From: Gammaproteobacteria bacterium UBA4475
GTDB lineage: Bacteria; Pseudomonadota; Gammaproteobacteria; Pseudomonadales; Azotimanducaceae
DNA length: 7,752 nt
Direction: 5' to 3'
Assembly (NCBI GenBank): GCA_002389265.1
Contig: DGOD01000112.1
Span: forward strand, 1-7,752
Shown here piece after piece: positions 1 to 6,596 of this stretch. Below the pieces are notes generated by a model that saw nothing but the letters and a program-made list of their open reading frames with translations, was not told the origin of the DNA and searched no databases. The position numbers were made by a program, and so were the translations under genes. Position 1 is the stretch's first letter. Each line of letters opens with the position of its first letter.

Positions 1-314
1 TTGAGGGAGGTCATGGGTTCTTGGAAAATCATCGAGATTTCATTGCCCCGAATCGCGCGCAGACGCTCATCACTGGCTTGGGACAAATCCTCACCGTCAA
101 AAATGATATTGCCCGCAGCTACCCGTCCCACTTTTTCTGGTAAAAGCCCCATAAGGGCCAGAGCGGTCATAGATTTTCCACAGCCGCTCTCACCGACAAA
201 GCTCATGGTTTCGCCCGGGTTCAATGTGAAGGACAGATCGTCAATCACGGGAGCAACCCCGTCACGAGTGGTAAGTTCAATACGCAAGTTCTTGACCTCT
301 AGGAGCGGGGACAT
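1..314 (-). CDS. Peptide/opine-type ABC transporter ATP-binding protein, N-terminal part (3' end outside window)
   Basis: This is the nucleotide-binding subunit that would power the importer from the cytoplasmic face of the membrane, in the DppD/OppD family. Only the first 104 residues are in the window. The Walker A motif GESGCGKS is at residues 41-48 and the Q-loop region IFQEPMTSL at about 96-104, both typical of this family. The signature motif, Walker B and the C-terminal oligopeptide-transporter region lie beyond the left edge. The ATG at 314-312 follows GAGG with an 8-base spacer, and it overlaps the TGA of the preceding permease by one base (TGATG), which suggests translational coupling. 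A second ATPase (DppF type) may follow outside the window; this cannot be seen. The family is clear; the substrate is not. Confidence 0.93.
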   Translation of the reverse strand, partial: MSPLLEVKNLRIELTTRDGVAPVIDDLSFTLNPGETMSFVGESGCGKSMTALALMGLLPEKVGRVAAGNIIFDGEDLSQASDERLRAIRGNEISMIFQEPMTSL

Positions 315-1195
315 CAGCGTTGCCTCAATTTTGGATTAAGCGCGTCGTTCAGGCCGTCGCCGACCAATGAGATGGCCAAAACCGTTACAAAAATCGCAAC
401 ACCGGGGATGGTGACTGTATATCCAGCATCAAGGATATATTGCCGGTTTGAGCCGATAATTTGCCCCCAACTGACGACATTGGGATCAGTGAGTCCAAGA
501 AACGACAGCCCGGCTTCAAACAAAATGGCTGAGCCAACCATGAGGGCGGATTGCACAATGATCGGCGGTAGCGCGTTCGGCAGGATCACGCCAAACATCA
601 GGTTGAGATTGGAGGCTCCAGAAGCGCGGGAGGCCATGACATATTCCAGCTCACGTATGCGCAAAAACTCCGAACGGGTGATCCGTGCAACGGCAGTCCA
701 GCTGACGATGCCAATCGCAAATGTTATCATGGGCAGGGAAGCACCGAACAGAGCGACCAAAACCATAGAGAACAGCAAAGTTGGAAGGACCTGAAAAAAC
801 TCAGTGATCCTCATCAAAACTTCTTCGACAACACCTCTATAAAATCCTGCCAATGCCCCCACGGTCACGCCAATGAATACTGTCATCACGGCGGCTGATA
901 GGCCAATCATTAAGGAGACTTTTGCGCCATTGATGATCATGGCCAGCAGATCACGACCGAGATAATCTGTACCCAGTAAAAAGCCTTCTTGGCCCGGGGG
1001 CGAGAATGGCATCCAAACCATTTCGAAGGGATCCGTTGGATAAAGATAGGGCCCAAAAATTGCTCCGAAGGTGATGAGAGCCAACAACCCCAGAGCCGCA
1101 ACTGCGGATTTGTTTTTGCGAAACATGCCCCACGCTTCGGTGAAAGGGTGCTGCGCCTCTGGTGTCTCTTCTTCTTGGATCACCGGCCAGGTCAT
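314..1195 (-). CDS. ABC transporter permease, DppC/OppC type
   Basis: This 293-residue inner-membrane permease is the second of a heterodimeric pair forming the translocation channel. A hydrophilic N-terminus of about 30 residues (OppC_N-like) precedes a first membrane segment at about 31-52. Further hydrophobic segments follow in the normal BPD_transp_1 pattern. The EAA loop that docks on the ATPase is at about 184-205, beginning EYVMASRASGASNL and leading into VILPNALPPII. The C-terminal GDGLNDALNPKLR ending is classic for DppC. Length is normal. The ATG at 1195 overlaps the upstream permease stop by 4 bases (ATGA) and has a strong Shine-Dalgarno, GGGAGG six bases upstream, encoded within the end of the previous gene. 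It is co-translated with its partner. The cargo cannot be read from the permease sequence. Confidence 0.95.
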   Translation of the reverse strand: MTWPVIQEEETPEAQHPFTEAWGMFRKNKSAVAALGLLALITFGAIFGPYLYPTDPFEMVWMPFSPPGQEGFLLGTDYLGRDLLAMIINGAKVSLMIGLSAAVMTVFIGVTVGALAGFYRGVVEEVLMRITEFFQVLPTLLFSMVLVALFGASLPMITFAIGIVSWTAVARITRSEFLRIRELEYVMASRASGASNLNLMFGVILPNALPPIIVQSALMVGSAILFEAGLSFLGLTDPNVVSWGQIIGSNRQYILDAGYTVTIPGVAIFVTVLAISLVGDGLNDALNPKLRQR

Positions 1196-2169
1196 TTTTG
1201 GCCTCCCACACGTGGATCAACCAAGCGTAAAGCAAGATCAGTGAGCAGGTTGCCGATAATCACAACCAGGGCTGAGAAGAATAGTATGCCAAGGATGGTT
1301 GGTGTGTCACGGGCAATAATGGATTGAAATGCCAAAGTCCCAAGACCTGGCCAGCTGAACACTGCCTCCACCAATACCGCGCCGGAGAGAACGGCCGAAA
1401 ACTGCAAACCTGCGAGGGTGATCACTGGCGACAGCGCATTTTTCAACGCGTGTTTGTAGACAACTTGATTGGACGTTAGACCCTTGGCTTTCGCGGTGCG
1501 AACATAATCTGAGCCCAAAACCTCCATCATCGAGGCACGAGTTAGGCGAGAATAGAGGGCTAGAAAGATGGATCCCAAAGTCACTGCAGGCAAAAATAGA
1601 TGGCGGGCCACATCAATAAAATGCACCCAAAAGCCACCTTCAATGGTTACATCGCGCATCCCTGCGACTGGAAACCAATGCACGTTCAAAGAGAAAGTGA
1701 TCAACAACAATATACCAGTCCAAAATACCGGTGCAGAATATCCAAACAAGGCGAGGAAGGTCACGACATAATTTGACAGACCGTTGGGTTTGCGTGCTGA
1801 TATAACGCCAAGGACAACCCCGATAATCAGCGCCGCAATTTGGGCTGCGATCACCAGCAATAGAGTTGCCGGCAGACGTTCTAGGATCAGTTTGGTGACG
1901 GGTTGGTTGTAGAAAAACGAATAACCCAAATCAAACTGAGCCACATTGGCGATATAGCGCCCAAGCTGCACGATGAAGGGTTGATCCAATCCGTAGCTGA
2001 CGCGGATTTCGTCCAAAATTTCTTGATCTGCCCCGCCCATGGATTGGCTGATCGTGTCTGCCACATCTCCGGGGGCCAAATGCATGAGCAAAAAGTTCAG
2101 TACCAAAACTGCAACGAGTAGTAATATGGCATAAACAACACGAAGAAGGATGGTGCGTAAAATGCCCAA
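1192..2169 (-). CDS. ABC transporter permease, DppB/OppB type
   Basis: This first permease of the importer (325 residues from the start chosen here) opens with the DppB pattern: a short basic stretch, a membrane helix at about residues 8-30 and then HLAPGD at 30-35. The EAA loop DYVRTAKAKG starts at about residue 221, and the C-terminus LRLVDPRV is also typical. I chose the TTG at 2169-2167 because TAAGG lies 8 bases upstream and the protein then begins MGILRTILLRVVYAILL, like its relatives. The same frame is open to another TTG at 2208 (338 residues), but that start sits in a hairpin and adds an uncharacteristic AT-rich 13-residue leader. No ATG is available near the N-terminus. The gene overlaps the next permease by 4 bases. 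Confidence 0.93.
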   Translation of the reverse strand: MGILRTILLRVVYAILLLVAVLVLNFLLMHLAPGDVADTISQSMGGADQEILDEIRVSYGLDQPFIVQLGRYIANVAQFDLGYSFFYNQPVTKLILERLPATLLLVIAAQIAALIIGVVLGVISARKPNGLSNYVVTFLALFGYSAPVFWTGILLLITFSLNVHWFPVAGMRDVTIEGGFWVHFIDVARHLFLPAVTLGSIFLALYSRLTRASMMEVLGSDYVRTAKAKGLTSNQVVYKHALKNALSPVITLAGLQFSAVLSGAVLVEAVFSWPGLGTLAFQSIIARDTPTILGILFFSALVVIIGNLLTDLALRLVDPRVGGQK

Positions 2170-2197
2170 TGTCTTTGCCTTACTTAATAATAAATTT

Positions 2198-2225
2198 GCG
2201 CGGGCCAAGGTGCCCCAGCCCGCAC
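2198..2225 (-). terminator. GC-rich hairpin between binding-protein and permease genes; possible attenuator or mRNA-stabilising stem
   Basis: On the minus strand GTGCGGGC (2225-2218) pairs with GCCCGCGC (2205-2198). This gives an 8-bp stem with one G-U pair and a 12-base loop. It lies just after the binding-protein stop (2236) and before the preferred permease start (2169). The bases that follow are AT-rich (AAATTTATTATT) but not a run of U, so it is not a textbook terminator. A stem here commonly lets the binding protein be made in excess over the membrane subunits, by partial termination or by protecting the upstream mRNA. That role is inference. Confidence 0.45.
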
Positions 2226-2235
2226 GATAGAGATT

Positions 2236-3807
2236 TTAGTTCTTGAGATAGGTCATATCGATGGGTGTCGATGTGCCCCAAATGCCTAAGGGAGGATTGC
2301 CTACATTATCATTATAGACCGTGTGGTAGGGCAATGTGTTGGTGTGGTAGACAGGCAGCTCGTCTGCGATGATCTCTTGGAACTCCGCATAAAGGGCTGT
2401 GCGTTTTGCCGGATCTGTTTCCACTGCGGCCATTTGCATCAGCTCGTCTACGCGGGCGTTGGCATAGCCTTGAGTGTTGGACCAAACGCCTTTCGCGATG
2501 TTGCTTGAGGAATAGGTGCGGTGAACACCGATCACTGGATCGCCCCAGTTGAAAACGGTGTCCCAAGACATGTCATAGTCCATCTCACCCATGCGGGCTG
2601 CCCAAGTTGGGAAGTCAGCAGAGGCACGAACCTCGACCGCAATTCCCACCTTCTTAAGTGCCGCTTTGACGTATTCGACCTGCGGTTTCACGCCTGGCCA
2701 GCCAAAATCTATAGTCAGGTTGAAGCGAGAGTCGCCCTTCATTGGGAAGCCAGCCTCATCGAGAAGGGCACGGGATTTGTCGAGATCTAAGTCGTAACCT
2801 TCCACATTGGTATTGTAGAACGGGCTATCTGGGTGGATGCCGGTCAAGGAATTTGAGGCGGTGCCCTCCATCAAAGCCTTGTGGATGAAGTTTTTGTCCA
2901 CAGCATAGGCAATAGCTTTGCGAACCCTGACATCTTTAAGTGGACCTTTGGTGGTGTTCATCGCCAACCAATCTAGGGGGCCGATGCCGCCATAACCTTC
3001 ATCGGTCACCGTCAGGTTGTCGACCTTCTTAAGACGGTTGATGATCCGAGGTAGGGATTCAAACGCGCCCATGTGGATTTCCCCATTTTCATAGGCAATG
3101 GCCCGTGCTGCTGGATCTGTGATAATCCGCATTACGATTTTGTCGAGATATGGCCGACCGTCGATGAAGAAATCGTCAAAGCGTTCCAGGATAACATGCT
3201 CACCGGATTTATATTCAACCAGTTTGAATGGGCCGGATCCCACAACGTTTTCTGTGTTGCGCGGATGAGTTTTAGGATTTTGACCATCCCCGTAGATGTG
3301 TTTTGGAATGATAGCCATCAGCTGGCCAGACATCGCCAGCATCAGAGCCGGGTGTGGTTTGCTGAGAGTCAACACCGCTGTATGTTCGTCCGGTGTGTCC
3401 ACCGAGGTGACTGGGGCAAACATGGATTTGAAAGGGTGATGCGCCTTGATCGTCTCAACTGAGAAGGCCACATCTTCGGAAGTGATCGGCACCCCATCAT
3501 GGAAAACGGCATTTTCGACCAAGTTTAAAGTGACGGTCAAACCATCTTCGCTCACATCCCAGCTTTTCGCCAAATAGGGTTGAGGGGTCCAGTCTTCGTC
3601 ATAGCGCAGAGGGGCCGCAAAAAGCTGCGCGCCTGGATATCCGGTCACGATGCCTGATTGCACTGCTGGATTAAGATTGCGCACATTGGTGGCAATCACG
3701 GTGATTAACGTACCGCCTTTGCGCGGCGAATCTTCAGCAATTGCCCCCGTCGCCAGAACAGCAGCGGCCGCCGTCCCGGTGACTATCCCCTTAAGTATAT
3801 GTTTCAT
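2236..3807 (-). CDS. Periplasmic substrate-binding protein of peptide/opine-type ABC importer (SBP_bac_5 family)
   Basis: This 523-residue extracytoplasmic receptor captures substrate and delivers it to the permeases. A Sec signal peptide covers residues 1-24: MKH, a hydrophobic Ala/Val-rich core, then a likely AIA cleavage site before EDSPRKGG. No lipobox cysteine is present, so the protein is probably soluble in the periplasm. The mature part begins GGTLITV and LNPAVQSG, continues with LAKSWDVSEDGLTVTLNLV and FHDGVPITSEDVAFS, and has VRKAIAYAVDK in the middle. All are hallmarks of the DppA/OppA family (cluster C), and length is normal. The ATG at 3807 is preceded by GGGAG about 10 bases upstream. 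It lies 107 bases downstream of the regulator gene on the same strand, with its own AT-rich upstream region. The ligand could be a peptide, opine, glycoside or metal chelate. Confidence 0.95.
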   Translation of the reverse strand: MKHILKGIVTGTAAAAVLATGAIAEDSPRKGGTLITVIATNVRNLNPAVQSGIVTGYPGAQLFAAPLRYDEDWTPQPYLAKSWDVSEDGLTVTLNLVENAVFHDGVPITSEDVAFSVETIKAHHPFKSMFAPVTSVDTPDEHTAVLTLSKPHPALMLAMSGQLMAIIPKHIYGDGQNPKTHPRNTENVVGSGPFKLVEYKSGEHVILERFDDFFIDGRPYLDKIVMRIITDPAARAIAYENGEIHMGAFESLPRIINRLKKVDNLTVTDEGYGGIGPLDWLAMNTTKGPLKDVRVRKAIAYAVDKNFIHKALMEGTASNSLTGIHPDSPFYNTNVEGYDLDLDKSRALLDEAGFPMKGDSRFNLTIDFGWPGVKPQVEYVKAALKKVGIAVEVRASADFPTWAARMGEMDYDMSWDTVFNWGDPVIGVHRTYSSSNIAKGVWSNTQGYANARVDELMQMAAVETDPAKRTALYAEFQEIIADELPVYHTNTLPYHTVYNDNVGNPPLGIWGTSTPIDMTYLKN

Positions 3808-3914
3808 TATCTTAAATCTCCCATATAGTTATATGTTTCTTCGTCATTGTGATGAGCCTAGACCAAGTTTTTTTTTACAGAAAACAGATTAATTGGGCTT
3901 CTTTACTACATTTT
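3808..3914 (-). promoter_or_regulatory. Upstream region of the binding-protein gene: A-tract and AT palindrome
   Basis: This gap separates the regulator stop from the binding-protein start, both on the minus strand. Read on the minus strand it contains a run of nine A (3876-3868), immediately followed by CTTGGTC, an UP-element-like arrangement next to a weak -35-like TTGGTC. Nearer the gene is a palindrome (3822-3835) overlapping the only good -10-like string, TATAAC. The spacing between TTGGTC and TATAAC is 27 bases, too long for a normal sigma-70 promoter. A promoter dependent on an activator is therefore likelier than a constitutive one. No terminator hairpin for the regulator gene is visible, so read-through from it is possible. 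Confidence 0.4.
3822..3835. repeat. 14-base palindrome in the 5' region of the binding-protein gene
   Basis: CATATAGTTATATG has perfect 6-base arms around a 2-base centre. It ends 14 bases upstream of the binding-protein ATG and abuts the ribosome binding site. It could be an operator or simply AT-rich promoter sequence. Part of it (TATATGTTTC, 3830-3839) recurs as a direct repeat at 3796-3805, within the first codons of the gene. Confidence 0.4.
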
Positions 3915-4844
3915 TTAGGGGTTTGTGCTCACGGTGAGAGCATCGAAGGCACCTTTCTCCCGCAGTTCGACACAGTCTCGGATGAAGGATCTTACATTTT
4001 TGGGCTGCCTGACATTGCTAGCCGTGGCGATCCCAAAGACGGGCACTTCTGAGGAGTCGGAAATGGGCAGGGCCTTATAACGTGTGTCATTGGTGATGTA
4101 GTTGCGGGGCCGGATGTTCAAAATTGTATAGCCGAATTCACCTTCCACCAGAGCTTTTGCGATTTCTGCTGAGCGGGTTGAATGGACTACGTTTGGCTCT
4201 AATCTGCGCTCTTTGAACAGGCCAAGAAAGTAATCGCGGGTATATGGTAGGTCGAGCATGATCATTGGCCTGCAGCTTAATTCCGCGAAAGTAACAGAAT
4301 TTTGGGCGCTTATGGCCTCGGAAGCCGGCACCAAAGCATAGGGTGGGGCGTCGAACAATGGCTCGAAAGACTGGGCGTCTGGCAAGTGGGTGTCATAGGT
4401 AAACACCAGATCCACCTCTCCATTGTTGAGGTAATCCATGATCGACATCATATCACCTTCCATCACTTTGATTGAAATGCCGGGGAAGTTCTCGGTTATA
4501 GATCTCAAAATTGGCGGCAAAAAGGCGGGTGCGGCGGTAGCATAGCATGCAATGCTCACCAGCCCAGCGTCATCTCCCCCTTGCGATTGCAGTTCGGCCT
4601 CAAATTGTTGGGCTTGATTGAGAAAGTTTCGGATCAATTGCAGTGACTTACGGCCCGCAGATGTTGGTTGAACCCCTTTGGCTGGTGTCCTTACAAATAA
4701 GCCATAATCAAGTGAAGCCTCAAGCGCATCAATGGCAGCTGTAATGGAAGATTGAGAGATTGAGACCTCAACCGCAGCTTTGGCAATGGACCCTAAACGA
4801 CCTGCCGCCTCCACGTAACGCAATTGTTTGAGCGTAAAATTCAT
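3915..4844 (-). CDS. LysR-type transcriptional regulator
   Basis: This DNA-binding regulator has 309 residues, normal for the family. The winged helix-turn-helix occupies residues 1-60. It begins MNFTLKQLRYVEAAGRLGS, with the recognition helix around SISQSSITAAIDALEASL and the closing PTSAGR. The remainder is the two-lobed effector-binding domain (about 90-300), including a VSIACYATAAPAFLPPIL strand typical of the first lobe. The ATG at 4844 follows AGGGGAA by about 9 bases. The frame stays open upstream to 5273, but that part is antisense to the amidohydrolase and does not look like protein. The gene is divergent from the amidohydrolase and lies just upstream of the transporter on the same strand, which makes it the likely regulator of both. 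The inducer is unknown. Confidence 0.95.
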   Translation of the reverse strand: MNFTLKQLRYVEAAGRLGSIAKAAVEVSISQSSITAAIDALEASLDYGLFVRTPAKGVQPTSAGRKSLQLIRNFLNQAQQFEAELQSQGGDDAGLVSIACYATAAPAFLPPILRSITENFPGISIKVMEGDMMSIMDYLNNGEVDLVFTYDTHLPDAQSFEPLFDAPPYALVPASEAISAQNSVTFAELSCRPMIMLDLPYTRDYFLGLFKERRLEPNVVHSTRSAEIAKALVEGEFGYTILNIRPRNYITNDTRYKALPISDSSEVPVFGIATASNVRQPKNVRSFIRDCVELREKGAFDALTVSTNP

Positions 4845-4952
4845 CAATACCGTTCCCCTAAAAAATAGGTGTTTGAGAACAGCTAAATCTATTTTTCCAT
4901 TTAATGAAAGCTCTTTACAATTTTCACAAACAGTTAATCCAAGAGGTGTCCG
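4845..4952. promoter_or_regulatory. Divergent promoter region between regulator and amidohydrolase genes
   Basis: This 108-base AT-rich gap carries the start signals for both directions, as is usual for LysR regulators and their targets. The plus-strand side ends with AAGAGGTG five bases before the amidohydrolase ATG, a strong ribosome binding site. TTTAAT at 4900-4905 resembles a -10 box for the plus strand, but no matching -35 is at the right distance. On the minus strand no convincing sigma-70 pair was found. The central LysR-type dyad is listed separately. Confidence 0.6.
4895..4909. promoter_or_regulatory. Candidate LysR-regulator binding site (T-N11-A dyad)
   Basis: TTCCATTTAATGAAA is an interrupted palindrome centred at 4902, with 6 of 7 symmetric pairs matching. 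T4896 and A4908 are separated by exactly 11 bases, the T-N11-A form bound by LysR-family dimers. It sits near the middle of the divergent gap, 43 bases before the amidohydrolase ATG and 50 bases before the regulator ATG. It overlaps the -10-like TTTAAT, so binding could repress as well as activate. AT-rich sequence makes chance matches common, hence moderate confidence. Confidence 0.45.
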
Positions 4953-6596
4953 ATGCCCAACACTACAATTTTCAGCGCTAAGAAAATCATCACGATGAAC
5001 CCAAGCCGCCCTGAGGCCAGCCATGTGGCGGTGCGAGATGGACGTATTTTGGGAGTGGGAAGCTTGGAGGAGCTGGCAACATGGGGCGACTATACTCTGG
5101 ACACGCGCTTTGAAGATAAGGTCTTGATGCCTGGGTTTGTGGAGGGCCATGCCCATGCAATGGAAGGGTCTTTGTGGGCTAAAGTCTATTGTGGTTGGTT
5201 TGATCGGGCTGATCCAAATGGCAAGCTGTGGATGGGTGTCAAAAGCGTGGATGCGGTCGTTGAGCGTTTGCAAGAGGCTGAGGCGGTCTTGGAAGACGCA
5301 ACTACCCCGCTCTCAGGATGGCAATTAGATCCGATCTATATGGACAATACGACCGTCACCCGAGCCGATCTTGATCGGGTATCAACAACGCGCGCTGTGG
5401 GGGTTTTGCATGCCTCTGGCCATATTATGAATGTGAACACCAAGGCACTGGAGCTGGCCAGCATGCTAAAGCAGGGCCTCAACCATCCTGGTATTCCTTT
5501 GGGGGCGGATGGATTTCCGACTGGCGAGCTAAAAGGGCCTGAAGTCATGACACCCGTTGGCCCATTTGTGGGTTATGAGCGCAATATGCTTGATGCGGAT
5601 GAGACTGGTCTGCGCAATTTTGCCAAGCTCTGCGTCCGTACAGGGACAACAACCATCACTGATCTTGCATCTCGCATGGATGACGATGCGGTTGACGTGA
5701 TGCTCAGGGTCACAAATGAGCCAAATTACCCAGTACGTTTAATGCCATTTCGGTTCTTCATGGGCCTTTCTGCCAAAGAATTGATTGTAGCTGTTCTCGC
5801 ATTTAAAAAAAGAAGCACTGACCGTTTGCGCTTGGGGCAAATCAAAATCGTGGTCGATGGATCAATTCAGGGTTTTTCAGCTCGCTTGCGCTGGCCTGGC
5901 TATCACAACGGCGCGCCCAACGGGCTTTGGTATATCGCACCGGAGCATTTATCGGAACTGCTGCATTTGGCGTTAGAAGCCGGTTTGCAAGTCCACACCC
6001 ACACCAACGGCGATCAGGCGACCCAATTAGTGTTGGAAAAACTTGGCCCCGCCTTGCAAGCGCACCCAAACCCGGATCACCGCTTTACGCTGCAGCATTG
6101 CCAATTGGCGGATGCGGCACAGTTTCGGACTGCGGCGAAACTCGGCATGTGCGTAAATCTTTTTGCCAACCATCACTTCTACTGGGGCGATGAACATTAT
6201 GCTCTCACAGTGGGGCCGGACCGCGCGACACGGATGAACGCCTGCCGGACCGCCTTGGACAGTGGCATGCCGATGGCCATCCACTCTGACGCGCCCGTGA
6301 CTCCTCTTGGGCCCTTGTTCACCGCATGGGCGGCCGTAAACCGTATCACGGCTTCGGGTCGGGTACAGGGCGAGGAAGAAAGAATACAAGTGCATGAGGC
6401 ACTTTGGGCCATTACCATGGGGGCTGCTTACACGCTGCATCTCGACGGAGAAATTGGCTCAATTGAAACCGGCAAGAAGGCTGATTTTGCGGTTTTGGAG
6501 GTAGATCCAACGGCTTGTGATCCAATGCTGCTTAAAGACATTGGCGTATGGGGCACGGTTCAGGGCGGGCGTATTTTTCCAGCTGCAAGCCTATGA
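4953..6596 (+). CDS. YtcJ-type metal-dependent amidohydrolase (amidohydrolase family 3)
   Basis: This 547-residue hydrolase is of the COG1574/YtcJ group, whose members cleave amide bonds such as N-substituted formamides or N-acyl compounds using bound metal. It has the N-terminal beta-sandwich strand (IFSAKKIITMNPSRPEASHV) and the metal-binding HAH at residues 66-68 in MPGFVEGHAHA. K298 and D302 lie in IKIVVDGSIQG, H350 in HTHTNGDQA, H382 in RFTLQHCQLA, and the catalytic/metal Asp D446 in AIHSDAPVTPLGP. The C-terminus closes with the usual GSIETGKKADFAVLEVDP. All core ligands of the superfamily are present and length is normal. No signal peptide is seen, so it should be cytoplasmic. GAGGTG precedes the ATG. 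It overlaps the GTPase gene by 4 bases. The substrate is not identifiable; AepA-like annotations are names for the same fold. Confidence 0.93.
   Translation: MPNTTIFSAKKIITMNPSRPEASHVAVRDGRILGVGSLEELATWGDYTLDTRFEDKVLMPGFVEGHAHAMEGSLWAKVYCGWFDRADPNGKLWMGVKSVDAVVERLQEAEAVLEDATTPLSGWQLDPIYMDNTTVTRADLDRVSTTRAVGVLHASGHIMNVNTKALELASMLKQGLNHPGIPLGADGFPTGELKGPEVMTPVGPFVGYERNMLDADETGLRNFAKLCVRTGTTTITDLASRMDDDAVDVMLRVTNEPNYPVRLMPFRFFMGLSAKELIVAVLAFKKRSTDRLRLGQIKIVVDGSIQGFSARLRWPGYHNGAPNGLWYIAPEHLSELLHLALEAGLQVHTHTNGDQATQLVLEKLGPALQAHPNPDHRFTLQHCQLADAAQFRTAAKLGMCVNLFANHHFYWGDEHYALTVGPDRATRMNACRTALDSGMPMAIHSDAPVTPLGPLFTAWAAVNRITASGRVQGEEERIQVHEALWAITMGAAYTLHLDGEIGSIETGKKADFAVLEVDPTACDPMLLKDIGVWGTVQGGRIFPAASL

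Noticed and set aside
1..339. Plus-strand frame of 112 residues at the left edge
   Set aside because: It is the complement of the ATPase gene, whose minus-strand frame has Walker A and Q-loop motifs. The plus-strand translation has no recognisable domain.
3073..3462. Plus-strand frame of 129 residues opposite the binding-protein gene
   Set aside because: The minus-strand frame is a complete SBP_bac_5 protein with a signal peptide. This frame has no plausible start signals or family features.
4845..5273. N-terminal extension of the LysR frame to 452 residues
   Set aside because: The extra 143 codons are antisense to the start of the amidohydrolase and to the divergent promoter. The helix-turn-helix begins right after the ATG at 4844, which has its own ribosome binding site, and the protein is then of normal family length.
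5805..5811. Run of seven A in the amidohydrolase as a frameshift or phase-variation site
   Set aside because: The frame is intact through the run (AFKKRST) and downstream motifs stay in frame. The run is too short to argue for slippage without population data.
6027..6440. Minus-strand frame of 137 residues opposite the amidohydrolase
   Set aside because: It is a mirror of a well-conserved enzyme region (H382, D446) and its translation has no domain-like pattern.
6548..6592. Upstream ATG extending the GTPase by 15 residues
   Set aside because: The added residues are out-of-frame amidohydrolase sequence, and family proteins start just before the P-loop. The overlapping ATGA at 6593 is the natural coupled start.
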